Below are positions 26,834-35,461 of a stretch of DNA of 64,000 nucleotides, one piece after another. A program made the translations under genes and the position numbers. The notes beneath the pieces were generated by a model. It saw nothing but the letters and a program-made list of their open reading frames with translations. It was not told where the DNA came from and did no database searches. Source of the DNA: Cytophagales bacterium (lineage in GTDB: Bacteria > Bacteroidota > Bacteroidia > Cytophagales > Microscillaceae); contig JAAFJG010000006.1 in NCBI GenBank assembly GCA_013298075.1, forward strand, positions 53,519-117,518. The letters are read 5' to 3'. Every line of letters starts with the position of its first letter. Positions within the stretch are counted from its first letter, which is position 1.

Positions 26834-29800
26834 TTATTTAATTTTTTCGAAATATTTATCTACTTCTTTTTTATAATAAGGCGAAAAAGAAGGCGGAATT
26901 GTTTTTAATAATTCAGTTTGTTTTTGCTTATTTTTAAAAAATTGTTGCAAGGCAGGCGGAATAACTTTTTGTTTTTCCTTTGCTTGTTCTGCTTTTCGTT
27001 GCTCTTCCTCCCCTTTTTCTCTCAATGCTTTTTCAGATTCGAGCAATCGTGTTTCAATCTCTTTTAACCTTTGTTGTGAGATGCGTTGTAAATTTTTATT
27101 GACTAAATCCTCTTCGATTTTATCCATTTCTTTGGCTAAATCTTTGAGTTGGCGAGCCAATTCACGCTTTGCTTTTTCTTGTTTTTCTTTCGAATCTTTA
27201 TCACCATTTTTATTGCCATCTTTTCCACCACTTCCATCGCCACCATTTGTTCCGTTAGGCATTTTTCCGCCATTCATTTTTTCTAATTGTCGCAAAGATT
27301 CTCTAATTCGTTGTTGTTCAGCCGCTAATTTTGCCAATTCTTCAGACATTTCTTTGCCTGATTTTCCACTTTGTTGCAATTTTTTAATTTGTTCACCTAA
27401 TTTTTTTTGCATTTCTCCAATATTAGGCTGTTTTCCTTTCCCTTTTCCCTTACCTTTGCTTTGTTGTGGTTTTCCTGATGATTTCTTTTTCCCTGATTTT
27501 TTACCCGATTGTTGTTGTTGCTGTTGTTGCATTTGATTTAACGATTCGCTCAACATCAACGCCAAATTATTCATAGAAGTCATCGAAGATTGTTGTTTGC
27601 TTGTGGCTTGTCCTAACTTTCTTTGTTTGATTCCATCGGCACTTTCGCCCATATATTTTTTCATAGCCGCCAATTCTCTTGTAACAAAAGATTGAATTTG
27701 AAAAACACGTTTTGAGAGCGAAAACAAAGAATCTTCTACGATTTTTGCGTCATCTTTTAGTTTTAATTGTTGTTGTGCCAATTTTACAAATCTTGGGTCT
27801 GATAAATTCACGCCTCTAAATTCTTTCATCAATGCTTCTTGGTCAAAAGAAAGTTGTATCAAATTTTCAAGAATTGCTCTCAAATCTTCGATATTTTCTT
27901 CATTTTCTTCGCCTTCCATATCCATTTGCATTGCGTCCATTTTTTCAGCCATTTCTTTCATTTTTTTGGCTGCTTTTTTTTGTGATTTAGATGCTTTATC
28001 TTTTTGGTCTTTTTGGAGTTCGTCAGAACTATTTTTTTGTTCTTCAGAAATTTCTTTTTTGTCCTCCTCCAATTCCTTTTTTTTGTCCTCCATTCCATTT
28101 GGATTTTGGAGTTCTTTGTCCATTTTTTGTAGTTCGTCGAGGTCTTTTTTAGCGTCCTCAAATTTTTCGTTGAGGTCTTTTTGTTCCTCTTTCAATTTAT
28201 CATTTTCATCATTTTTTTCTTGTTCGGTTTGATTTTTATCATTTTTTTCAGCCTCTTTTGTTTTTTCGGCTAATTTTTCTTGTTTTTCGGCTATATCTTT
28301 TAACTTTTCTGCTGTTTGTTCCATTTTTTGGTCAAATTGCATTTGCTTAAACATTTCCAAAGTTCTTTCCAATTCTTTTTCCATGTTTTGCTCTTTTTCT
28401 TTTATTTCTTTGAGTTTTTGCAAAACATTTTCATTGTCTTTATTTTTTTCCAACAATTTTTGCAACTCCTCGTACAATTTTTTAGTTTCTGGGTCTAAAA
28501 GTTGTTCCATCAGTTTTTTTAATTGTTCCATTTTTTCAGCCAATTCAGGACTTTGTTCTTGGAATCTTTCTTGTTGTTCTTTTAATTTTTCGGCTTGTTC
28601 TTGTAGTTTTTTGACTTCTTCAGTCAATTCCTCTCTTTTTTTGAGTAATTCTTCTAATTGTTTTTTATCTTGATAATCCAAATTTTCTTTGGTTTTTAGT
28701 TTATCTTCTATTTTTTGCAATTCACTTTGTAATTGTTTTGCTTTTTTCAAAGTTTTGTCAATTTGACTTTCAGTTTTTGACACGTTACTTTCCATTTCTT
28801 TTTCGAAATCGGCTGCTGTTGGCACTTTAAAATTATTGACAAAAGTTTTGGCAGATTTGGCACCATTTACGCCATCATTATCCCAGACTTGAGAAAAATA
28901 TTCTACTTCATCGCCTTGTTTGAGTTCCAAAGGCGTTAAATCTAATTGATATACAAAATTTTGTAAAGTTTGTTGCGAAGAAAAAGGCAAATTAACAGAT
29001 TGATAATTCCCAAATTTTCCTTCTTTTTTGACACGATAAAACAATTTCAAACCCGAAATTCCATAATCATCTGTGATATTTCCGCCCACGCTCAAATTTA
29101 AAAACGTAAGTGTATCCGCATATCCTTGCATATTAATTTGTGGATATTTATCATTGATGACACTCAAAGAATATTTAATTTCTTCTTTATTTTTGGCGTG
29201 TTGATTGTTCAAATTTATTTCATAATTTTCAGAATTTTTAGCAAAACGAGAAAAATAAAACTTTTGTCCACTTTTATTTTCTACTTTTATTTCTTCTTTT
29301 GCTTCACCAAATCTCAAACTCAATTTATCAGTTGCTTGCGTATCAAATTCCCATTCAATTTTTGTACCTTCAGGCACAACCAAATTACCGATATTATTCC
29401 AAGTTTCATTGCTTTTTCCTAAATAAGAAGGATAAGTCAATTTTGCAGCAAAAGCCAACAAAGAAGGTCTTTCTACCACTTTCAAATCATAACTATTAGA
29501 GCCAAAACCTGCGGCTTCGAACTCAAATCGCACATCTTTTTGAACTTTTGGCAATAAATACGAAAACGAACCATCTTGTTCTTTCACCATTTTATATTTG
29601 CGTTGTCCTATTTGAATATACGTTTCTGTGGGAATTGTACGCCCTTTCATAGTCAATTTTAACGTATAATCTTCATTTTTAAAACTACTTAAAGATTTAT
29701 TTTGGACGTGAAATGTGAAAGGGGCAGGTTCTGCAAAAGTTTCATTATAACGAATAATTCGAGTGGCACTATTGCTAAAAATCTCTTTAAAAAGGCTTGG

Positions 29801-30301
29801 AAATACAAAAAATATCAACAGAAAAAGAAACAAAGGAATAAAAATAAAACGTAAATATTTCTTATTTTCTTCATAATGAACAGCATCTGTAAATTTTACC
29901 ACGCCCAATTCTTTGGTTCTTTGGGCGATGCTGGCACGCAACAAAGCAGAATTTTCGAGAGAAATTGCTTGTAATTGTAACGTATTGACTAATTTATCAT
30001 CTATATTTGGGAAATATTGTCCAATTTGCAAGGCTGCTTCTTCATCAGAAATTTGTTTATTGATATGCAAAAGTTTGAATAATGGCAAAATTATCCACGA
30101 AATACTCACAAAAGTAAGCATCATAATAAAACCATAAAAAAATATTGCTCGAATCGAAGAGTTAAATCTACCTAAATATTCTAAAAAATTTAAAGACATA
30201 TACACGCTCAATAACATAGCAGACGCTATCAAAACGCCTTTTAATAATTGATTAGTGTAATATTTTTGTTTGTATTGTTTTAATTCTGATAATAAATTCA
30301 T
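26834..30301 (-). CDS. DUF4175-like membrane protein with long coiled coil
   Basis: 1155 residues. Hydrophobic helices near residues 20-40, 50-75 and 150-170 anchor the N-terminus. A beta-rich periplasmic part follows (about 180-490), then a very long Lys/Glu/Gln-rich coiled coil (about 500-830) and a low-complexity Gln/Gly/Lys segment (about 930-1040) before a final helical region. This plan matches Bacteroidota DUF4175-type proteins. The role is unknown; the shape suggests a spacer or scaffold across the periplasm. The promoter is TTTG, 20 bases, TACATTTG. Confidence 0.8.
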   Translation of the reverse strand: MNLLSELKQYKQKYYTNQLLKGVLIASAMLLSVYMSLNFLEYLGRFNSSIRAIFFYGFIMMLTFVSISWIILPLFKLLHINKQISDEEAALQIGQYFPNIDDKLVNTLQLQAISLENSALLRASIAQRTKELGVVKFTDAVHYEENKKYLRFIFIPLFLFLLIFFVFPSLFKEIFSNSATRIIRYNETFAEPAPFTFHVQNKSLSSFKNEDYTLKLTMKGRTIPTETYIQIGQRKYKMVKEQDGSFSYLLPKVQKDVRFEFEAAGFGSNSYDLKVVERPSLLAFAAKLTYPSYLGKSNETWNNIGNLVVPEGTKIEWEFDTQATDKLSLRFGEAKEEIKVENKSGQKFYFSRFAKNSENYEINLNNQHAKNKEEIKYSLSVINDKYPQINMQGYADTLTFLNLSVGGNITDDYGISGLKLFYRVKKEGKFGNYQSVNLPFSSQQTLQNFVYQLDLTPLELKQGDEVEYFSQVWDNDGVNGAKSAKTFVNNFKVPTAADFEKEMESNVSKTESQIDKTLKKAKQLQSELQKIEDKLKTKENLDYQDKKQLEELLKKREELTEEVKKLQEQAEKLKEQQERFQEQSPELAEKMEQLKKLMEQLLDPETKKLYEELQKLLEKNKDNENVLQKLKEIKEKEQNMEKELERTLEMFKQMQFDQKMEQTAEKLKDIAEKQEKLAEKTKEAEKNDKNQTEQEKNDENDKLKEEQKDLNEKFEDAKKDLDELQKMDKELQNPNGMEDKKKELEEDKKEISEEQKNSSDELQKDQKDKASKSQKKAAKKMKEMAEKMDAMQMDMEGEENEENIEDLRAILENLIQLSFDQEALMKEFRGVNLSDPRFVKLAQQQLKLKDDAKIVEDSLFSLSKRVFQIQSFVTRELAAMKKYMGESADGIKQRKLGQATSKQQSSMTSMNNLALMLSESLNQMQQQQQQQSGKKSGKKKSSGKPQQSKGKGKGKGKQPNIGEMQKKLGEQIKKLQQSGKSGKEMSEELAKLAAEQQRIRESLRQLEKMNGGKMPNGTNGGDGSGGKDGNKNGDKDSKEKQEKAKRELARQLKDLAKEMDKIEEDLVNKNLQRISQQRLKEIETRLLESEKALREKGEEEQRKAEQAKEKQKVIPPALQQFFKNKQKQTELLKTIPPSFSPYYKKEVDKYFEKIK

Positions 30302-30327
30302 AGTTTTATATGTTTATTTTTAGTTGG

Positions 30328-30359
30328 CAAATGTAACTATTATTTATAAGAATACCAAA
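30328..30359 (-). promoter_or_regulatory. Promoter of the DUF4175 and Nudix genes
   Basis: Minus strand: TTTG at 30359-30356, a 20-base spacer, TACATTTG at 30335-30328; 27 bases before the start codon. Confidence 0.8.
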
Positions 30360-30504
30360 AAAATCATAAAAAATTACATTTATTTATGATTTTTTAACTT
30401 TATGATGTTCTGATTTATTTTGGTACAAAAAAACGAAATAATTTATCAACATAAATTTATTTTGGGGGCATAGATTTTTATTTTTTATATCCTAAATTTG
30501 TCTA

Positions 30505-30702
30505 TCATTTATTTGTTTTAATCCATTCTTGTATATTTTGATATAGTTTTGTTTTTTCAAAATCTTCTTTTGTGTTAGCAATTCTAAAATTACGTTCTAC
30601 ATCTTCCTTTTTTAAATTTCCACCAAAAAAACTTGCAAATGTTTTCATAAAATCATGCCCATTGCATATTTGCAATATATCAGGATTTTTTAACCTTAAT
30701 CG
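30505..30702 (-). pseudogene. 3' remnant of an unidentified gene
   Basis: An open frame of about 65 codons whose protein (NPDILQICNGHDF, then KTFASFFGGNLKKEDVERNF and LYQNIQEWIKTNK) looks like the end of a real cytoplasmic protein. The upstream end of this coding segment coincides with 30702, where the duplicated Rpn tail begins. The frame continues into the repeat only as an out-of-frame reading. The simplest view is that the duplication or insertion removed the 5' part. I do not recognise the family; an intact short gene from an internal ATG is possible. Confidence 0.45.
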
Positions 30703-31014
30703 ATTATTTTTGCTTATTTTTTGTTTCCTTGTTAATAATTTCAATTACTTTTTGTTCTGTAACATTCAAAATATCAGCAATGACGATAGAGTCCATTTTT
30801 TTTTCATTCATTCTTAATATAGAATCATAGACAGTTTCCTCGCGTCCTTCCTTACGTCCTTTCTCAATTCCTTTCTCAAGTCCTTTCTCGATTCCTATTT
30901 CCTCTCCCTTTCCGATACCTTGCAAATAGCGAATATCGGTTTCAATATCATATTCAAAAGCCATATTATTTGTTTTTTGTTGAATTGTTTCTTGTAAATT
31001 TCTTAATTTTGATA
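30702..31014 (-). repeat. 313-bp direct repeat, downstream copy (Rpn tail)
   Basis: Matches 31046-31358 with one difference noticed (G at 30722 against A at 31066). The two copies are separated by 31 unrelated bases, a period of 344. Confidence 0.95.
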
Positions 31015-31018
31015 CCAC
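30704..31018 (-). CDS. Stand-alone copy of the Rpn C-terminal tail
   Basis: An open frame of 104 codons (GTG start at 31018, or an ATG at 30964 giving 86 residues). It repeats the last 102 residues of the upstream Rpn protein with one substitution (Ile to Thr near the end). It holds the Gly/Lys/Glu repeat helix (GKGEEIGIEKGLEKG) and the final helix-turn-helix-like segment (SIVIADILNVTEQKVIEII). The ATG at 30964 is preceded by an A-rich stretch, the usual translation start context here. Rpn genes are known to make a short C-terminal protein from an internal start that blocks the nuclease; this copy could act the same way, but that is inference. Confidence 0.6.
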   Translation of the reverse strand: MVSKLRNLQETIQQKTNNMAFEYDIETDIRYLQGIGKGEEIGIEKGLEKGIEKGRKEGREETVYDSILRMNEKKMDSIVIADILNVTEQKVIEIINKETKNKQK

Positions 31019-31045
31019 TAAAAAAACAAAATGAGTGTCAAAAAT

Positions 31046-31358
31046 GATTATTTTTGCTTATTTTTTATTTCCTTGTTAATAATTTCAATTACTTTTTGTT
31101 CTGTAACATTCAAAATATCAGCAATGACGATAGAGTCCATTTTTTTTTCATTCATTCTTAATATAGAATCATAGACAGTTTCCTCGCGTCCTTCCTTACG
31201 TCCTTTCTCAATTCCTTTCTCAAGTCCTTTCTCGATTCCTATTTCCTCTCCCTTTCCGATACCTTGCAAATAGCGAATATCGGTTTCAATATCATATTCA
31301 AAAGCCATATTATTTGTTTTTTGTTGAATTGTTTCTTGTAAATTTCTTAATTTTGATA
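31046..31358 (-). repeat. 313-bp direct repeat, upstream copy (inside the Rpn gene)
   Basis: The 3' third of the Rpn gene, duplicated at 30702-31014. Confidence 0.95.
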
Positions 31359-31977
31359 AAACTTCTAATTGTTTGACACACTTTCGTTTTTTATCTAAAG
31401 CAACGTTTGTATTGAGTACTTTTTCGATAATTATATCAACTATATTTTCAGGTTTTTTACCTTTATAATCTGCTAAAATACCTAAAATAACTACTTCAGG
31501 AATATCAGAATTAATAAAAGTATCTACATCAATATCCTCAAAATTAATCAAATCATAACGAAAATCTAAGTTTTTATCTTTGATAAAAGTTTTCATTTGT
31601 GATTTTCCTTTTCCTAAATAAATAACGTATTGTTGAATCGAAATATTGTGTGAAGTCCGAATAAAACCTTGATAAAAATTCATTCTGAGTTCCATTGTCA
31701 AATGATCTTTTGTCTGAAATTCTATATGCAAAACAAAATCATCAGCAGGGTTTTGATGTTTTATTTTAGCTAAAAAATCAGCCTCTACTTCCATTGTTTT
31801 TTGTAAACTTGGTTGTATATATTCTATTTGCTTATTTTCTATTTCAAAACCAAATAATTGCTTGAAAAAAGGTTTAATGGTTTCAATCAAATTTTCTTTC
31901 AAAATTTTATCGTATGCATTCGCATATTCTTGTTTTTGGTTTTGGTTTTGGTTTTGTTTAGGATTTTTTTTTGCCAT
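31048..31977 (-). CDS. Rpn-family PD-(D/E)xK nuclease (recombination-promoting nuclease / putative transposase)
   Basis: 309 residues. After a Gln/Asn-rich start the nuclease core shows EADFLAKI (Asp67) and FVLHIEFQTKDH (Glu86, Gln88), the Rpn form of the PD-(D/E)xK site. LADYKGKKPENIVDIIIEKVL follows, then a Gly/Lys/Glu repeat helix (about 238-262) and a helix-turn-helix-like tail (about 275-305). Rpn proteins are DNA endonucleases that stimulate recombination and can act against phage, being toxic unless held by a short C-terminal form. Met224 (NNMAFEYD), after an A-rich stretch, is a candidate internal start for such a form. A duplicated tail lies directly downstream. Confidence 0.88.
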   Translation of the reverse strand: MAKKNPKQNQNQNQKQEYANAYDKILKENLIETIKPFFKQLFGFEIENKQIEYIQPSLQKTMEVEADFLAKIKHQNPADDFVLHIEFQTKDHLTMELRMNFYQGFIRTSHNISIQQYVIYLGKGKSQMKTFIKDKNLDFRYDLINFEDIDVDTFINSDIPEVVILGILADYKGKKPENIVDIIIEKVLNTNVALDKKRKCVKQLEVLSKLRNLQETIQQKTNNMAFEYDIETDIRYLQGIGKGEEIGIEKGLEKGIEKGRKEGREETVYDSILRMNEKKMDSIVIADILNVTEQKVIEIINKEIKNKQK

Positions 31978-32037
31978 TATTTTATGTTTTATATTTTTTG
32001 ATTTGATATAAAATTAGTCCTACAAAAAGAAAAATAG

Positions 32038-33975
32038 TTACAAATCTTCTGCTAATACAATAATTTTATCACCTTGTTTCAAAAATATATCTTCTTTTTT
32101 ATTTGGATTTAAAAACACACCATAATGATGTGCTGGACTTTCTGCAAAATCTTTTAAACGATAACCAATCGCAATTTCTCCACGCCTAAGTGCTGCTTCT
32201 GTAATCGTATAAAAATTAACTTCCTGATTAGGAACTACATATAAATCCAAAGGTTTTAGATAAAATTCCGAACCTTGTGCATCAAAAAGTTGGTCAAATA
32301 CTAATTTTAATTCTTTATTTTCTGCCACTTGTGAAACAATCAAACTAATGACGTGATCGCTAATAATAAAATCATCAGGTTTGGCAACTTCTGCCAAAGT
32401 ACGATTTTTAATATCTAACATTTCACTAATCATTGTGAAGTCTAATTTTTTATTTTTCTTAATTTCTCGCAAGTGCATCAACGCCACCAAAGTAATCGCA
32501 TCTGCCTCTTGAATACTCATTTTATTAGCATAACTCAAAATCATAACATGTTGATAATGTATCAAATTAAGGTTATTGAGTGATTTTCTGTTGCTAATAT
32601 CTGCTTCTTGATAAGTAATTGTTATATTTTTCAAAGGCATCAAAATATCTAAATCGGCTCTTACTTTATCCGCATCATCAGAAACAATACATAATTCTGA
32701 CCCTTTCATCACATAACTATCCATCTGTTTTACAATCGTAAAACCTTCTTGATTCCAACCCAAAATCATAATAAATCTGGGCGTATTGACCAAATTTTTA
32801 CCATCTTGCGAAATTTTATCTTCTTGAATATAACCCTGCACATCAAAATTAGGCGCAGGCAAAGCATGGTCATCTTGTGCCATACATATCAATTTATCAG
32901 ATTCTCTTATTTTATTTGCTTGTTTTGGATTTAATAAAATAATGCCTGTATTTACTCTCAAAATTCCTAAAACTACTACATTTTCGTATGCAAAAGTTGC
33001 TTCTTTAAATGTTTTTCCAACTAAATCTGGTACAGAATAAAAGTAAATTTCAGTATGGTCAAAATCTAAAATCTTATTATAAACCGCACTCAAACCCGAT
33101 TGTAAGCAAGTCTGAACCGCAATGCGTGCAATTACTTCATCAGAAACAATCAAAGTAAGTTCATCGCCGCCAATAATATTAGCCACTTCTTTATTGTTAT
33201 CAGTTTGTAATTCTGCGACAATATGATACAAATGGTCTTCCTCTCTGCGTTCAGGATTTCGCCTGTTGGGGTGATTGACTATAGCCAAAATACATTTTAC
33301 ATTTTGTGCATCTGTATTGTGGTCGTCAGGCGACAAAATAATGATTGATTTGGCATCATGGGGATTGACAATTTCTAAATCATCGAGGTCAATTGGATTG
33401 CCTGTTCGACAAATAATTCTTACATTTTTAGATTTTTTGACTTTTTCTTTCAATTCATCTTCCATTTCAATTTGGTCTTTATCTGCCAAAATCACCACGC
33501 AAGCCCGCACTTGATTGGCGTTTGCTTTGATAAGTTCTTTGATAACAGAAAAAATCTTAGCAGACCAGCCCAAAATAACGATATGATTTTCTTCAATCAC
33601 CAAAGAACGTCCTTTGCGAAAATTACTTAAAACAATACCAATTCGAGAGGTAATTAAGGCAACCAACGTACTCAACGTAAAAATCCCCACAAAAGTAGGA
33701 ATCATCATTGTCAATCGAAAAGACCACGTTTTTTTGTCTGTGATAGTTCCTTGATCGATGACGTGCATCAAAACCTGCCAAAAATTTTCTAAAAAACTTG
33801 TACTTGTACTTGATTTTTCTTCGAAATGAAAAACCATCACAGTAATAGTAATAAAAATAGTTAGAAATAGGGCAAAAATAATCAAAATAATAATCAAAGG
33901 CATTAAGCCTCCCGTCATTAAATTATCAAATCTGTATTGGAAACGTTGCGAAAACGAAAATTTTTTAATAGACAT
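32038..33975 (-). CDS. CASTOR/POLLUX-like ion channel protein
   Basis: 645 residues from MSIKKFSFSQ. Two transmembrane segments lie at about 25-55 and 85-115, with a pore-like stretch between them. They are followed by two Rossmann-type RCK/TrkA-N regions beginning at HIVILGWSAKIFSVIKEL and RFIMILGWNQEGFTIVKQ. The layout and the CRTGNPIDLDDL segment match the CASTOR/POLLUX family, known from plant symbiosis channels and common in bacteria. It probably gates cation flow across the inner membrane in response to a bound ligand. No partner subunit is adjacent. Confidence 0.88.
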   Translation of the reverse strand: MSIKKFSFSQRFQYRFDNLMTGGLMPLIIILIIFALFLTIFITITVMVFHFEEKSSTSTSFLENFWQVLMHVIDQGTITDKKTWSFRLTMMIPTFVGIFTLSTLVALITSRIGIVLSNFRKGRSLVIEENHIVILGWSAKIFSVIKELIKANANQVRACVVILADKDQIEMEDELKEKVKKSKNVRIICRTGNPIDLDDLEIVNPHDAKSIIILSPDDHNTDAQNVKCILAIVNHPNRRNPERREEDHLYHIVAELQTDNNKEVANIIGGDELTLIVSDEVIARIAVQTCLQSGLSAVYNKILDFDHTEIYFYSVPDLVGKTFKEATFAYENVVVLGILRVNTGIILLNPKQANKIRESDKLICMAQDDHALPAPNFDVQGYIQEDKISQDGKNLVNTPRFIMILGWNQEGFTIVKQMDSYVMKGSELCIVSDDADKVRADLDILMPLKNITITYQEADISNRKSLNNLNLIHYQHVMILSYANKMSIQEADAITLVALMHLREIKKNKKLDFTMISEMLDIKNRTLAEVAKPDDFIISDHVISLIVSQVAENKELKLVFDQLFDAQGSEFYLKPLDLYVVPNQEVNFYTITEAALRRGEIAIGYRLKDFAESPAHHYGVFLNPNKKEDIFLKQGDKIIVLAEDL

Positions 33976-34141
33976 ATTTTTGATAAAAAGCAATAAATAT
34001 TACTTTTCTTATTAGATTACAAATTAGAAGTTGCGAAATTAAAGAATATTTATGGAAAAATAAAAAAATATTCACTTTTTTTTAACTAAAATTATTTTTT
34101 TTCGTTATTATTTAAAATAATTCATTTATAATATAACTAAA

Positions 34142-34711
34142 ATGCCCAATAAAAAACGTTTAAAACAATTACTTGCCCCTCACGAAAAACTAATTTATAT
34201 TGGGCATTTGCATTGGTTTTTATTCAAAGAAAGTATTACAACACTTATTTTAACTACTTCTTTGTATTATTTTTCTTTTGTTTATTTTTCTGCTCAGTTA
34301 AGAGATTTTTTGAATATTATTATAACTCTATTGTTTTTTTATGCTGCTTTTAAGTTTCTGTTAGAATATTTGAAACATACAAGTTCTTTTTTTCTGATTA
34401 CAAATGAAAGGATTTTAATTCAAGTTGGTTTATTTAAAACTACTTCGATGGCGATTGCTTTGCCAAAAATACAGACAATAGAAGTAAATCAAACTCTTTT
34501 CGGACAAATGCTTCATTATGGAACGATTAATATTATGGGAATTGGTATCAATACGATGAATAAATTTGATATGGTTGCCCACCCTAATATTTTTCGACAA
34601 AAATTGCAAACGGCTATTGATGGAGAAGATACCGAAGTTATTATCGAAGAACATGTTCATTCTCCCAAAAAAGAATCAACCACTCCACGCCCGCGTCCAC
34701 GTAGGAGATAG
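34142..34711 (+). CDS. Bacterial PH-domain membrane protein
   Basis: 189 residues with two transmembrane helices (about 28-48 and 56-78), then a bacterial PH domain (bPH2/YdbT type) at about 85-165. The typical core FFLITNERILIQVGLFKTTS and the IQTIEVNQTLFGQMLHYGTI stretch are present. The C-terminus is Pro/Arg-rich (TPRPRPRRR). Function in the membrane is unknown. It is a short single gene, divergent from the channel gene. Confidence 0.88.
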   Translation: MPNKKRLKQLLAPHEKLIYIGHLHWFLFKESITTLILTTSLYYFSFVYFSAQLRDFLNIIITLLFFYAAFKFLLEYLKHTSSFFLITNERILIQVGLFKTTSMAIALPKIQTIEVNQTLFGQMLHYGTINIMGIGINTMNKFDMVAHPNIFRQKLQTAIDGEDTEVIIEEHVHSPKKESTTPRPRPRRR

Positions 34712-34824
34712 GTTTTATAATTTTTCATTTATTAAAATAAAAAAATATTTTGTTTGAATAAATCGGTTTTGGACTATTTTTTGTAAGATTTATTGGTACA
34801 TAATTTAAAAAAAAATTTAAAAAA

Positions 34825-35217
34825 ATGTTAAAATTATTATTTTTATGCTCATTTGTTTGTTTGATACAAACACAAACTTTCGCCCAAAAATTCTATGATG
34901 CTTCGAATAGAAGTAAAGGGAAAATTGATGGCAATAATATCAAAGATGCCTCAAATAGAACGATTGGAAAAATTGACGGCGATAAAATAAAAGATGGTTC
35001 GAACAGAACGATTGGAAAAATTGATGGTAATTCTATCAAAGATGCTTCTAACCGAACAATCGGAAAAGTTGATGGCGATACTTTTAAAGATGCCTCAAAT
35101 AGAACGATTGGAAAAATGGACGGCGATAAAATAAAAGACGGCTCAAATAGAACCATCGGAAAATGCGAAGGTTGTAGCAGAGAACAAAAAATCATTTATT
35201 TTTATTTTTTCAGATAA
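34825..35217 (+). CDS. Secreted 5-fold beta-flower repeat protein
   Basis: 130 residues with signal peptide MLKLLFLCSFVCLIQTQTFA. The mature protein is six tandem 16-residue units of the form DASNRTIGKIDGDKIK (about residues 24-119), ending with GCSREQKIIYFYFF. This matches the Bacteroidota beta-flower family, in which such repeats form a small closed beta propeller. Its function is not known. The units are nearly identical at DNA level too (48-base period), so copy number could change by slippage. A strong terminator follows. Confidence 0.85.
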   Translation: MLKLLFLCSFVCLIQTQTFAQKFYDASNRSKGKIDGNNIKDASNRTIGKIDGDKIKDGSNRTIGKIDGNSIKDASNRTIGKVDGDTFKDASNRTIGKMDGDKIKDGSNRTIGKCEGCSREQKIIYFYFFR

Positions 35218-35244
35218 ATAAAAGTTTAAAGTAGCAATACGTTA

Positions 35245-35284
35245 AAAAAATAGTTATTTGTATCAATACAAATAACTATTTTTT
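35245..35284. terminator. Hairpin terminator after the beta-flower gene
   Basis: A nearly perfect 19-bp inverted repeat (AAAAAATAGTTATTTGTAT with its complement) with a minimal loop, ending in T residues. Confidence 0.85.
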
Positions 35285-35360
35285 ATATCAAATAATCATA
35301 TAAACACATCAAAATAAAAAAATAAAATACGATTTTGTATTATAAATAAAATAAAATGTT

Positions 35361-35368
35361 TAATTTTG
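35361..35368 (+). promoter_or_regulatory. -7 box (TAATTTTG) of the AbiC-like gene
   Basis: A perfect TAnnTTTG element with TTTG at 35334-35337 (spacer 23, slightly long). The leader to the ATG at 35462 is about 90 bases. Confidence 0.55.
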
Positions 35369-35461
35369 CAAACGATAATCAATTACATTTTTTTGATGAC
35401 TGATTGATAGAAACAATATTATAAAACTCATTACAAAAACTTAAAAAAATACCAAATAAAA

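Noticed and set aside
27081..27536. Plus-strand open frame rich in Cys, Phe, Ser and Pro
   Set aside because: It is the antisense of the Lys/Glu/Gln-rich coiled coil of the DUF4175-like gene; the same holds for the frames at 27966-28232 and 28383-28673.
31048..31977. Rpn gene as the transposase of an insertion sequence
   Set aside because: No terminal inverted repeats or target duplication flank it; the family acts as a nuclease and not as a typical transposase.
34900..35170. CRISPR-like array of 48-base units
   Set aside because: The units are contiguous coding repeats without unique spacers, and translate to the beta-flower protein.
34893..35195. Minus-strand frame with regular repeats
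   Set aside because: It is the antisense reading of the beta-flower repeats, with no promoter or start context.
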